Shown here: in pieces, positions 18,135-26,093 of the stretch
Numbering within the stretch: position 1 is the first letter of the stretch
How the letters are laid out: the number at the start of each line of letters is the position of its first letter
DNA from: Flavobacterium sediminis
Lineage (GTDB): Bacteria > Bacteroidota > Bacteroidia > Flavobacteriales > Flavobacteriaceae
NCBI RefSeq assembly: GCF_003148385.1
Contig: NZ_CP029463.1
Location: forward strand, 3,377,305 to 3,441,304
Direction: 5' to 3'
Length of the DNA stretch: 64,000 nucleotides
Program-made: the position numbers and the translations under genes
Notes under the pieces: model-generated
What the model saw: the letters and a program-made list of their open reading frames with translations, nothing else
Told to the model about the DNA's origin: nothing
The model's database searches: none

Positions 18135-18142
18135 TATCTTTG
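18135..18142 (+). promoter_or_regulatory. -7 promoter box for kdsA
   Basis: TATCTTTG matches the consensus, 18 bp before the kdsA ATG. Confidence 0.6.
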
Positions 18143-18160
18143 CAACTTAATTGAAACAAA

Positions 18161-18979
18161 ATGAATATAAATAACATACCACAAATAAAAAACGCAGATA
18201 AAGACAACTTCTTCCTGCTTGCAGGTCCGTGTGCCATAGAAGGGGAAGAAATGGCTATGCGTATAGCTGAAAAGATTGTCTCCATTACGGACAAGTTGGA
18301 AATCCCTTACGTTTTTAAAGGTTCGTTTAAAAAGGCTAATCGTTCAAGAGTTGACAGTTTTACTGGGATCGGTGATGAAAAAGCTTTAAAGATTCTTCAA
18401 AAAGTGTCTAAAGAGTTCGGAATCCCTACTATTACGGATATTCATACCAATGAAGATGCTGCAATGGCTGCCGAATATGTAGATGTTTTACAAATCCCTG
18501 CTTTTTTAGTACGTCAAACCGACTTAGTAGTTGCTGCTGCAGAGACAGGAAAAACGGTTAATCTGAAAAAAGGACAATTCATGAGTCCCGAAAGTATGAA
18601 ACATGCTGTACAAAAAGTATTGGACAGTAACAATGAAAAGGTAATGGTTACCGATAGAGGAACGATGTTCGGTTATCAGGATATGATCGTAGATTTCAGA
18701 GGAATCCCTACAATGAAACAATTTTCGACAACGGTACTGGATGTTACACATTCATTGCAACAGCCTAATCAAACCAGCGGAGTTACCGGCGGACGTCCTG
18801 AGATGATCGAAACTATTGCCAAAGCCGGAATTGCAACCGGAGTAGACGGAATTTTTATAGAAACTCACTTTGATCCGGCTAATGCTAAAAGTGATGGTGC
18901 CAATATGTTACACCTTGACCTGTTAGAAGGTTTAATGACAAAATTAGTTGCCCTAAGAAAAACCGTAAACCAATTTTAA
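18161..18979 (+). CDS. kdsA: 3-deoxy-8-phosphooctulonate synthase
   Basis: A 272-residue enzyme condensing PEP with arabinose 5-phosphate to KDO 8-phosphate for lipopolysaccharide. Signatures: LAGPCAIEGEEMAMRIAE near residue 20, FKGSFKKANRSR near 50, DVLQIPAFLVRQTDL near 110, VTDRGTMFGYQDMIVDFR near 165 and DGIFIETHFDPANAKSDG near 230. Here GTMFGY stands where metal-independent enzymes have an Asn/metal-dependent ones a Cys; the exact class cannot be settled by eye. Length is normal. Confidence 0.95.
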   Translation: MNINNIPQIKNADKDNFFLLAGPCAIEGEEMAMRIAEKIVSITDKLEIPYVFKGSFKKANRSRVDSFTGIGDEKALKILQKVSKEFGIPTITDIHTNEDAAMAAEYVDVLQIPAFLVRQTDLVVAAAETGKTVNLKKGQFMSPESMKHAVQKVLDSNNEKVMVTDRGTMFGYQDMIVDFRGIPTMKQFSTTVLDVTHSLQQPNQTSGVTGGRPEMIETIAKAGIATGVDGIFIETHFDPANAKSDGANMLHLDLLEGLMTKLVALRKTVNQF

Positions 18980-19000
18980 CTTAATCTATTGTATTTTAAA

Positions 19001-19849
19001 ATGAAACAATCATTTCTAATGGTTGTACTATCTTTTTGTGTTTTTTCACAGTACAGCTTTTCACAAGAAACCGTTGAAAATCCTGAAAAATACACAGCCC
19101 ATAACAAAGGTAAATTCTATATCTTTTGGGGTGGAAACCGCGAAAGTTACTCTAAATCAGACATCCGCTTTAAAGGAGATGGTTATGATTTTACTATTTA
19201 TGATGTTGAAGCACATGACAAACCGAAAGGTTGGCACATTGATTATTTCAATCCGGGAAGAATGACTATCCCGCAAACCAACTTACGAATCGGTTATTTT
19301 ATTACAGATCACTACAACATTTCATTGGGTGTAGACCACATGAAATACGTAATGTATCAGGATAAAAGAGTAAACTATTCAGGGTATTACCCTAATGCCG
19401 GAAGTTATAACGAAAATCCGACTGCTGACCAATTGACTTTAGACGAAGCCTTTTTAACATTTGAACATACTGATGGTCTTAATTATGTAAATACAGAGAT
19501 CTCAAGAGTTGACGATATTACTAAGTTATTCAGTAAAACATTAAATACTGATAAATTCCAGATCAACCTTACAGAAGGTATTGGCGGAGGTTTTTTATAT
19601 CCGAGAACAAATACTAAATTATTGGGCAAAGATCGTTATGACGAATTTCATGTTGCCGGATTCGGACTTTCTGCAAAGGCCGGACTTAATTTTACTTTCT
19701 TCAAACATTTCTTTATACAAACTGAACTAAAAGGCGGATATATCAATATGCAAGACATCAGAACAACCAGTAGCAGTTCTGATCATGCAGAACAACATTT
19801 CTGGTTTTTACAAAGAATTATTGCTATCGGAGGTATTTTTAAACTCTAA
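19001..19849 (+). CDS. Putative outer-membrane beta-barrel protein
   Basis: A 282-residue protein with a cleavable signal (MKQSFLMVVLSFCVFSQYSFSQ) and amphipathic strand repeats ending in an aromatic/Leu-terminated strand, suggesting an outer-membrane barrel. No named family is recognised. The ATG at 19001 is used rather than the TTG at 18989, which would put four residues ahead of a well-formed signal peptide. It follows kdsA by 21 bp, so read-through from kdsA is possible. Confidence 0.65.
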   Translation: MKQSFLMVVLSFCVFSQYSFSQETVENPEKYTAHNKGKFYIFWGGNRESYSKSDIRFKGDGYDFTIYDVEAHDKPKGWHIDYFNPGRMTIPQTNLRIGYFITDHYNISLGVDHMKYVMYQDKRVNYSGYYPNAGSYNENPTADQLTLDEAFLTFEHTDGLNYVNTEISRVDDITKLFSKTLNTDKFQINLTEGIGGGFLYPRTNTKLLGKDRYDEFHVAGFGLSAKAGLNFTFFKHFFIQTELKGGYINMQDIRTTSSSSDHAEQHFWFLQRIIAIGGIFKL

Positions 19850-19871
19850 AATTCCGATTCAAAACATACAT

Positions 19872-19903
19872 TTAAAAGCCGATTGAAATTCAATCGGCTT
19901 TTT
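19872..19903. terminator. Terminator between beta-barrel and DUF1801 genes
   Basis: Stem aaaagccgattg (19874-19885) pairs with caatcggctttt (19891-19902), with A and T runs either side. It serves the two convergent genes. Confidence 0.85.
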
Positions 19904-20255
19904 AGGTTCTATACAGTGTCAGAGCTTCTTTTATTACAGCAATCAAAACCTGATTATCAATTTCTTCCAGTGCATAATAACGAAGGGATTTTACAGTATT
20001 TCGCTTCTCTCCTATTAAAAATTCCTGATTTTCTTTCAGCTCAAAGCCTTTTGCAAATCCAACATCCAAAAATTTTTTCTTATGGTTCGGAGCCAGATAA
20101 TAAAACGGTTTCTTTTTATAATAAAAATAAGGAATTCCCCATTTAAAAAGCAATTCTGCCTCCGGCAAATCATGTGCTATGACAGCAATTACATGCAACA
20201 GCATTTCCCTATATAATTCAGGCTGTCTCAAAATATATTCATCTACTACTTTCAT
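19902..20255 (-). CDS. DUF1801 family protein (YdhG-like)
   Basis: A 117-residue cytosolic protein matching the YdhG/DUF1801 fold: ELLFKWGIPYFYYKKKPFYYL near residue 35, FLDVGFAKGFEL near 62, and a short helical C-terminus (about 98-117). The function of the family is not established. It stands alone between convergent and divergent neighbours. Confidence 0.75.
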   Translation of the reverse strand: MKVVDEYILRQPELYREMLLHVIAVIAHDLPEAELLFKWGIPYFYYKKKPFYYLAPNHKKKFLDVGFAKGFELKENQEFLIGEKRNTVKSLRYYALEEIDNQVLIAVIKEALTLYRT

Positions 20256-20302
20256 TTTGTAAAAATACTGGAAAAAATTTGTTCAATTGATAAAAACTCA
20301 TT

Positions 20303-20321
20303 TACTTTGCAATTCAAAGTA
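20303..20321 (+). promoter_or_regulatory. Inverted-repeat operator, copy 1
   Basis: TACTTTG (20303-20309) and CAAAGTA (20315-20321) are perfect complements separated by five bases, directly ahead of the ATG at 20329. The same ACTTTG-N5-CAAAGT layout recurs at 21286-21302. The left arm doubles as a near -7 box, so a bound protein would block transcription. The winged-helix protein encoded at 20970 is the obvious candidate (inference). Confidence 0.6.
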
Positions 20322-20328
20322 CTTTTAT

Positions 20329-20952
20329 ATGGAAGCAAGTAAATATTTAAAAGATATACAAGACATTAAAGAAATCATGAATAAATCGACATTATGTTTG
20401 TCGTTAAGTGGTTTATCAGGTGTCTTGGCTGGTATTTATGCTTTAATCGGAGCTTGGCTGGCTTACAGAACAATTTACACTGACAGTATGCCGGGCGATC
20501 CATATGCCGGATTAGTTATTACAGAGACCATTTTGTATCGGTTGATCGCTATTGCTTTTTCTGTGTTGATAGCTTCTGTTGCAACCGGAATCATTTTCAG
20601 TATGCAAAAGGCTAAAAGAGAAAATGAATCCATCTGGAATACTGCTTCAAAACGGTTGCTTATCAATTTTTCAATTCCTTTAGTTGCCGGTGGTATCTTT
20701 ATCCTTTTTTTAATTGAAAAAGAAATACTGAACCTTGTGGCTCCCCTAACTTTATTATTTTACGGACTGGCTTGTGTAAATGCCAGTAAATATACCTTAA
20801 GGGATGTTCGCTACTTAGGATTAACCATGATCTTTTTGGGGTTGCTGTCGACCTGGTTCCTGAATTATGGTTTATTATTCTGGGCATTAGGTTTTGGTGT
20901 ATGTCACATTTTATATGGTAGTATAATGTATTTTAAATACGATAGAAATTAA
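20329..20952 (+). CDS. Hypothetical membrane protein, six segments
   Basis: A 207-residue inner-membrane protein with about six hydrophobic segments after a charged N-terminal helix (about 1-20). No functional family is recognised. It is followed 17 bp later by a winged-helix regulator and is probably co-transcribed with it. The ATG at 20329 is chosen because the in-frame TTG at 20287 would place its start upstream of the promoter/operator. Confidence 0.7.
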   Translation: MEASKYLKDIQDIKEIMNKSTLCLSLSGLSGVLAGIYALIGAWLAYRTIYTDSMPGDPYAGLVITETILYRLIAIAFSVLIASVATGIIFSMQKAKRENESIWNTASKRLLINFSIPLVAGGIFILFLIEKEILNLVAPLTLLFYGLACVNASKYTLRDVRYLGLTMIFLGLLSTWFLNYGLLFWALGFGVCHILYGSIMYFKYDRN

Positions 20953-20969
20953 TTAAAGCGGGATTCGTC

Positions 20970-21269
20970 TTGAAAAATATCATCCAAAATATCAATAAAG
21001 CTTTTGATCACCGTATACGACTGGGCATTATGTCGGTTCTAATGGTGAATGAAAGTGCCGATTTTACTACGCTAAAAGAGATCTTAGGCGTAACCGATGG
21101 TAATCTGGCAAGTCATGCTAAAGCCTTAGAGAATGAAAAATACATCACCGTTGAAAAACAATTTATCGGCAGGAAGCCAAATACAAAATATATTGCAACT
21201 AAAGAAGGGAAAAAAGCATTTCAGGAACATATTGAAGCACTTGAAAAATTGATCTCCAACCAAAACTAA
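20970..21269 (+). CDS. Winged-helix transcriptional regulator (PF13601-like)
   Basis: A 99-residue DNA-binding protein: FDHRIRLGIMSVLMVNES, then LKEILGVTDGNLASHAKALE as recognition helix (about residues 38-58), then the wing (IGRKPNTKYIATKEGKKAF). This is the small MarR/ArsR-like family often found with membrane proteins and creD in Bacteroidetes. No ATG precedes the domain; the start is a TTG at 20970. Two copies of the ACTTTG-N5-CAAAGT repeat flank it, ahead of both neighbouring units, suggesting that it represses both (inference). Confidence 0.8.
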   Translation: MKNIIQNINKAFDHRIRLGIMSVLMVNESADFTTLKEILGVTDGNLASHAKALENEKYITVEKQFIGRKPNTKYIATKEGKKAFQEHIEALEKLISNQN

Positions 21270-21283
21270 AAATTTTTACCATT

Positions 21284-21302
21284 TAACTTTGAAATACAAA
21301 GT
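21284..21302 (+). promoter_or_regulatory. Inverted-repeat operator, copy 2, with -7 box
   Basis: ACTTTG (21286-21291) pairs with CAAAGT (21297-21302) across five bases. TAACTTTG (21284-21291) is a perfect TAnnTTTG box overlapping the left arm. The ATG of the next gene follows 6 bp after the repeat, so the leader would be very short. Confidence 0.65.
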
Positions 21303-21307
21303 ACTTT

Positions 21308-21763
21308 ATGAAAGATAAAATAATTGAATTCTTCTACAAAATGATTAAAATTCCGTACCAATTGTTATTTAAAAGAGTAAAGCCTTGGGGCATAAGTGTA
21401 GAATCTCTTCTGCTCTTTGATGCCGGAACACTGGGAAATGATCTGGGATTATTCTTTAAGAACAATGCTTTTGAGGTACAGGACAGCTTAGAAGAACATG
21501 ATGTATTTCATGTCCTTACAACTATCGGTACTACGGTTAAAGAAGAAGTTGATCTGCAATTTTATCTTCTGGGCAATGGAAAAAGGTCGCCTTTTACTTT
21601 ACTGGTCATCCTAACCGGCATTGTATTTTATCCGATACACTACAATAGTTTTCGCAATTGCTATAAAAGAGGCAAAAATGCTTATTTATTCTATGACCTG
21701 GAATTCTATAAATTATTACATCGACCGACAGTAGAAATAAAATCAATTTTTAATATAAAATAA
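21308..21763 (+). CDS. Coq4-like protein with HDxxH-(x)11-E motif
   Basis: A 151-residue protein containing HDVFHVLTTIGTTVKEE near residue 62. This is the HDxxH-(x)11-E zinc motif of Coq4-family proteins, the scaffold/decarboxylase of ubiquinone biosynthesis. Flavobacteria normally use menaquinone, so a direct ubiquinone role is unlikely and the substrate is unknown. It starts under its own operator-promoter and lies 6 bp before creD, so it belongs to the creD unit. Confidence 0.65.
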   Translation: MKDKIIEFFYKMIKIPYQLLFKRVKPWGISVESLLLFDAGTLGNDLGLFFKNNAFEVQDSLEEHDVFHVLTTIGTTVKEEVDLQFYLLGNGKRSPFTLLVILTGIVFYPIHYNSFRNCYKRGKNAYLFYDLEFYKLLHRPTVEIKSIFNIK

Positions 21764-21769
21764 TTCATC

Positions 21770-23121
21770 ATGGAAAATCAATCAGAAAATCAGTTTAAAG
21801 TCCCTAAGAAGACTTTCTTGCAAAGTACAACAGCCAAAATGATCATGGTAGGTGTCCTTACTTTAGTGTTACTCATTCCCCTTAATTTAGTACAAAACTT
21901 AATTCAGGAACGTTCAATACGCAAAGATGATGTTATAAAAAAAGAAACACAAACCTGGGGCGAAAATATCCATTTTATGGGACCTATTTTAAAAGTTCCT
22001 GTTAAAACCTACACTGAAACCGAAGTTTACGATGAACAAACAAAAACAAAATCCATTCAAAAACAAGAAGAATTAACCTATGCTTATTTCTTTCCTGAAA
22101 CGCTACAGCATACTACTGAAATTGAAAAAGTAGATCAATTGAAAAGAGGTATTTACAAACCGATTGTTTTTAAAGCAAATCTACTGGCAAAAGGAAATTT
22201 CAGTTCTTTAGATCTGCAAAAGCTAGATTGTAAACCGGAAGATATACTTTGGGATAAAACGTCTGTTATTGTAAAAACTACAGATCTGAAAAGCATTAAA
22301 AGTGATCTGAAAATTACGTTGAATAATTCTCAATTGACTCTGGAAGCAAATGCAGACAGTGATGCTTATTTTGATGTATTAGAAACAGAAACTTTTAGCT
22401 ACCAACCCGATGTTACTAATCCGTTCCAATTGAATATCCAATACAACGGAAGCAATTCCATCGAATTTATTCCTATTGGAAAAACAACCGCCACTTCGAT
22501 TGATGCCAACTGGAGTTCTCCTTCTTTTACAGGAACTTTTGCTTCTAACGATTCTACTAAAAAGATTACAGCTGAAAACTTTCATGCCGACTGGAAGATC
22601 ATACATGTTAACCGACCTTTTTCGCAACAATACCTGGGGCAATCCCAAATCTGAACAACTATTCGTATGGTGTGAAATTAATTGAACCGGTTGACGAATA
22701 CCAACAAAACGAGCGTTCGTCAAAATACGGATTTCTGGTTATCGGACTTACGTTTTTAGTCTTCTTCTTGATCCAGACCATCAGCAAGGTAAATATTCAC
22801 ATTTTTCAATACACAATGATAGGTTTAGCACTTATCATGTTCTACACGCTGCTGATCTCTATTACCGAGCACTCCAGTTTTACTTTGGCTTATGCAATCG
22901 CAGCCGCTTCAGTTATTATTATGCTCCTACTCTACTCCGTTTCCGTACTTAAAAGTACAAAATATGCTATCTTTATAAGCCTGTCGTTAACTGCTTTATA
23001 TAGCTTTATCTATGTAATCATTCAGTTAGAAGACTATGCTTTATTAGTTGGCAGTACCGGATTATTCCTGATCTTGGGCGCTGTTATGTACTTTTCACGA
23101 AAAATTGATTGGAACAACTAA
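21770..23121 (+). pseudogene. creD: creD, interrupted by a -1 frameshift
   Basis: Encodes a CreD-family inner-membrane protein in two frames. Residues 1-290 read from 21770 (one membrane segment near 30, then a large periplasmic domain with WGENIHFMGPILKVPV), and the frame breaks at 22636-22639. The second frame continues to 23121 with LIEPVDEYQQNERSSKYGFL, which is the conserved CreD motif before the C-terminal six-segment bundle. Adding one G to the GGGG at 22636-22639 restores one frame reading YLGAIPNLNNYSYGVKL. The total, about 450 residues, is normal for CreD. Either a real inactivation or a homopolymer error. Confidence 0.85.
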
Positions 23122-23127
23122 ATTGTA

Positions 23128-23457
23128 ATGCTTATGAAACTATTTGAACAGATACAATCAAAAAACTTTTTTATAGCTCTAACTTTGGGTTTTGCAATCG
23201 CTTTTGTCTTGGTTACAGCTTTGATCCTAAGTGTGAACAACCCTAATCCGGTCTGGGGCAAGAACTGGTTTGTCAGACCCATTCTGCTTACTCCAGTCAT
23301 AGCTGCTACCGGAGCCGGTGTTTCCTATTTAATTAGTACAATATCTTTTAGAAACCAACTGTTTAACCTTTTTAAGATTTTGTTATGCTTACTGGCTTAT
23401 ATCTTCTTTTTATGGATCGGAACAGTAATCGGTTTTAACGGGACGCTCTGGAATTAA
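23128..23457 (+). CDS. Small membrane protein after creD
   Basis: A 109-residue protein with three hydrophobic segments (about 14-32, 50-66 and 80-102) and no recognised family. It begins 6 bp after creD and is the last gene of that unit. A second ATG at 23134 is an alternative start. A hairpin follows. Confidence 0.6.
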   Translation: MLMKLFEQIQSKNFFIALTLGFAIAFVLVTALILSVNNPNPVWGKNWFVRPILLTPVIAATGAGVSYLISTISFRNQLFNLFKILLCLLAYIFFLWIGTVIGFNGTLWN

Positions 23458-23459
23458 AA

Positions 23460-23500
23460 AAGAACAGTCCCAAAAGCTAGAAATAACTTTTGGGACTGCT
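23460..23500. terminator. Terminator between creD unit and dehydrogenase gene
   Basis: A 12-bp stem (23465-23476 with 23487-23498) lies between two convergent genes. The A run before it makes it a good terminator for the leftward gene as well. Confidence 0.75.
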
Positions 23501-23519
23501 TCTTATCGTTAAAAAATCT

Positions 23520-24725
23520 CTATTCTTTACCGTCTACATAAGCTTGCAAATACGCAAATCGTGGTGTTAATTTTCCGTTCTCAGTAACTTTTGCACGCTC
23601 TAAAATTCCGTCTTTATCATTATTAAAAAATGCCGGAATCACACGTTCTAAAAAAACTTCTCCGAAACCTTCACTGGCATCTTTCGGCAATTCGCAAGGC
23701 AAATTGTCCACAGCCATCACTGTAATAGCCGCCGGGTGATTAAAAGCTACTTCCTTATCTTCAGAAGGCAAATACCCATATAAAGGTTCCGCAATAGTAC
23801 TCGCTCTGATGGTACAGGCTACCGGACCATCAATATCGCATGACACATCTGCCACTACTTTCAGCTTGCATTTAGAAGAACGCAACATTGCTTTTGACAA
23901 AATGACAGGCGAATTGTTTCCATAAAAATGTCCGGCAATGAACAGATCCGAAACCTCAGTAAATCGTTCAAAATCAGATTCATATTCTTCCGGGTTCGTT
24001 ATAAAATCATTTCTGTCTAACTTTTGTCCGTCTTTGCGCTTGTTGTAATCCAGAACATCAATAAAAGTATAAACCGGCTGATCGTATTTTTTAGTCAGAT
24101 AATCTTCAACCGAAACCTCTTTGATCTTCATACCGTCCAACATTTCTTTAGCTCCGTAAGCTACTTTTCCTCTTCCAGTCAGAACAATTTTAATATTCGG
24201 CAATCGGTTCTTGCGCAAACGTTGCAACAAAGCTACCTGATCGGCTAAGGTCTCTGCTTTAGGAATATCGAACAATTCATATTTTAAACCGAACGCTCTT
24301 AAACCATTGTACGCTCCTACAATTCCGGCATAACGGCCGAAACCTATCAAACGGGCATTGTTGGCATCTACGATGGTTTCATGGTCAAATAATGTGATAT
24401 TCTTATCCAGAATAGCTTGTAACAATTTACGGTTATACGGTTGCTTTTTAATAGTATGTGAAAAGAAAAAATACTTTTTATCGGGAATGAGTGCTTCGAT
24501 CGGAACTTCCTTTACGCCTATCAAAACATCGCAATCGTTCATTTCACGGCTGATTTCAATTCCTTTTTCCGAATAAGCTTCGTCTGAGAAAACTCTGATA
24601 TCAGAACTTTCAACTTTAATTTCCGCTTGAGGGTACTCCTGTTTAAATTTTGACAAAGCATCAGGAGAAAATACAACTCTTCTATCAGGTGGCGATTTCC
24701 GCTCTTTAATAATTCCGAATTTCAT
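23520..24725 (-). CDS. NAD-dependent dehydrogenase, alanine/saccharopine dehydrogenase family
   Basis: A 401-residue enzyme of the alanine dehydrogenase/saccharopine dehydrogenase superfamily. The N-terminus MKFGIIKERKSPPDRRVVF holds the usual substrate-binding K and R residues. FGRYAGIVGAYNGLRAFG near residue 128 is the signature of the NAD-dependent, lysine-forming saccharopine dehydrogenase (LYS1-like) branch. A Rossmann segment IKIVLTGRGKVAYGA lies near 182, and VADVSCDIDGPVACTIR near 298. Whether it makes lysine, or acts on another amino acid, is not decided by sequence. It is monocistronic, leftward. Confidence 0.75.
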   Translation of the reverse strand: MKFGIIKERKSPPDRRVVFSPDALSKFKQEYPQAEIKVESSDIRVFSDEAYSEKGIEISREMNDCDVLIGVKEVPIEALIPDKKYFFFSHTIKKQPYNRKLLQAILDKNITLFDHETIVDANNARLIGFGRYAGIVGAYNGLRAFGLKYELFDIPKAETLADQVALLQRLRKNRLPNIKIVLTGRGKVAYGAKEMLDGMKIKEVSVEDYLTKKYDQPVYTFIDVLDYNKRKDGQKLDRNDFITNPEEYESDFERFTEVSDLFIAGHFYGNNSPVILSKAMLRSSKCKLKVVADVSCDIDGPVACTIRASTIAEPLYGYLPSEDKEVAFNHPAAITVMAVDNLPCELPKDASEGFGEVFLERVIPAFFNNDKDGILERAKVTENGKLTPRFAYLQAYVDGKE

Positions 24726-24880
24726 AATAATGTTACAGTTTGCTTGTTATTGTTTGGTTATGTTACAAATATAACGTCCTACATTGTTTTTTGCAATATT
24801 TTTTATTTCACTAAAAAGTATTAATTTTGGCTCGGATTTTGTTATATCTATTTCCGAATACTTATTTTGAAATTCTTAAT

Positions 24881-25275
24881 GGGGTCGACTGGTTTTGACA
24901 GCGAGTGGAATTGATTAGTAAGCACGCCGAGCCAAGTATGGTAGGCTCGTAAATATCTGCTATACGAACATTAAACGGCGAAAATAATTACGCTTTAGCT
25001 GCTTAATCTGAATTATAGTAAGATTTGCCTAGTTCCGCCGAGGGCGGAAAGCTAGATTCTCCTCAAAAGCCTTGGTTTATGGCGTTTGGCTCAGGAGAAC
25101 CGTAAAAGTAGACCTAGAAGTGGTAAAGCTTTAACCCCACTTTGACACTTGTAAAGCTAAGCTAAAAGTGACCGTTTTCAGTCTAGCTTTTAGTCGAAAA
25201 TCCAAGTGAAAACTAAGCGTGTAGAAAGCTCTTCGATTGCTTGTTTGGACGAGAGTTCGATTCTCTCCGACTCCA
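24881..25275 (+). ncRNA. ssrA: Transfer-messenger RNA (tmRNA)
   Basis: The 5' end GGGGTCG pairs with the 3' end CGACTCC (25268-25274, one G-U pair), followed by discriminator A; CCA is not encoded. The tRNA-like T-loop GTTCGATTC lies at about 25255. The tag reading frame GENNYALAA runs from 24977 and stops at 25004-25006. About 395 nt is a normal length. It rescues stalled ribosomes together with SmpB. The 3' end is inferred from the acceptor stem. Confidence 0.95.
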
Positions 25276-25277
25276 CA

Positions 25278-25318
25278 AAAAAGACAAAATACTAAAAAGT
25301 ATTTTGTCTTTTTTTTTA
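25278..25318 (+). terminator. Terminator of tmRNA
   Basis: A 16-bp perfect stem (25278-25293 with 25298-25313) followed by a T run. Confidence 0.9.
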
Positions 25319-25391
25319 TATAATTCATAAATTGCTTTTCAAATATATCCCACAGTCATTAAAAAACATTCTTAGTTAAAAGTTTTAAAAA

Positions 25392-25963
25392 GTGTGTAGA
25401 TACGGAACTAATTCATATAAACAACATTATGCATGTTTTGAATGTCGAAAAACATTTAAAAGGAGGTTACTCATTGATATTGACAGAGAGGTAGCATATT
25501 CCAAAACTATAGAATCTCAATCCTACAAATGTCCAGAGTGTGGCGGACTGACTGCAAATATGGGATTAGATTTCAAATCTCCCCAAAAAAAGACCTAAAG
25601 GCATGGAATCATGTAGAAAGACTATATGAAACCGGAATTACTTTTCATTCCTGCGGTTGTTCAGGTCCAGGCTATATTCCAAAAGACAAAGAAAGTTTAA
25701 TTCAATTCTTAGAACAGGAAAAAGAAGTCTATATAAAGCACAGACGATTTTGGTCAAATAGAATTGAACCGGAAAATGAAAGTGAAAGAAATAAAGATCA
25801 GAATAAAAACTGTGAATTTCTTTTTAGCATTCCAAGTGAATTTAAAACAGGTACAAAAAAGAACCGAAAAGTTAATTTAGAAAAAGCTGTACAATATTGG
25901 GGTGAAAAAATTGAACTAATTGAACGTTATATTAAAAAAATCACTAATAATTATATAAATTAA
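25392..25963 (+). pseudogene. Zinc-ribbon protein, frameshifted at an A7 tract
   Basis: A conserved hypothetical protein spread over two frames. The first frame starts at GTG 25392 (MCRYGTNSYKQHYACFECRK) and stops at 25598. The second continues to 25963 with AWNHVERLYETGITFHSCGC. One extra A in the A7 run at 25585-25591 would join them as FKSPQKKDLKAW. Several C/H pairs (CFEC, CPECGG, HSCGC) suggest zinc ribbons. Length of the joined protein would be about 190 residues. Function unknown; I recall intact homologues starting in the same way. Real mutation or homopolymer error cannot be told apart here. Confidence 0.7.
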
Positions 25964-26054
25964 AATTTTAATAGACAGACAATCTATTTTAAAAATTTTT
26001 TCCAGATTATTTCTTCACAATTTTTATTTCATCATCATATATAAACAGAATACA

Positions 26055-26062
26055 TTATTTTT
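26055..26062 (+). promoter_or_regulatory. -7 promoter box for TolB/TPR/AraC regulator
   Basis: TATTTTTG fits the consensus and lies about 30 bp before the TTG start at 26094, supporting that unusual start. Confidence 0.45.
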
Positions 26063-26093
26063 GCTATTCAAACCATTTCTTACAAAATAATAA

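Noticed and set aside
25131..25328. Leftward 65-codon open frame
   Set aside because: It lies across the 3' part of the tmRNA and its terminator; an accidental frame often mis-annotated in this position.
25585..25591. Programmed frameshift at the A7 tract
   Set aside because: No supporting stem-loop or slip-heptamer context is evident, and three other genes in the window show the same one-base loss, so error or mutation is simpler.
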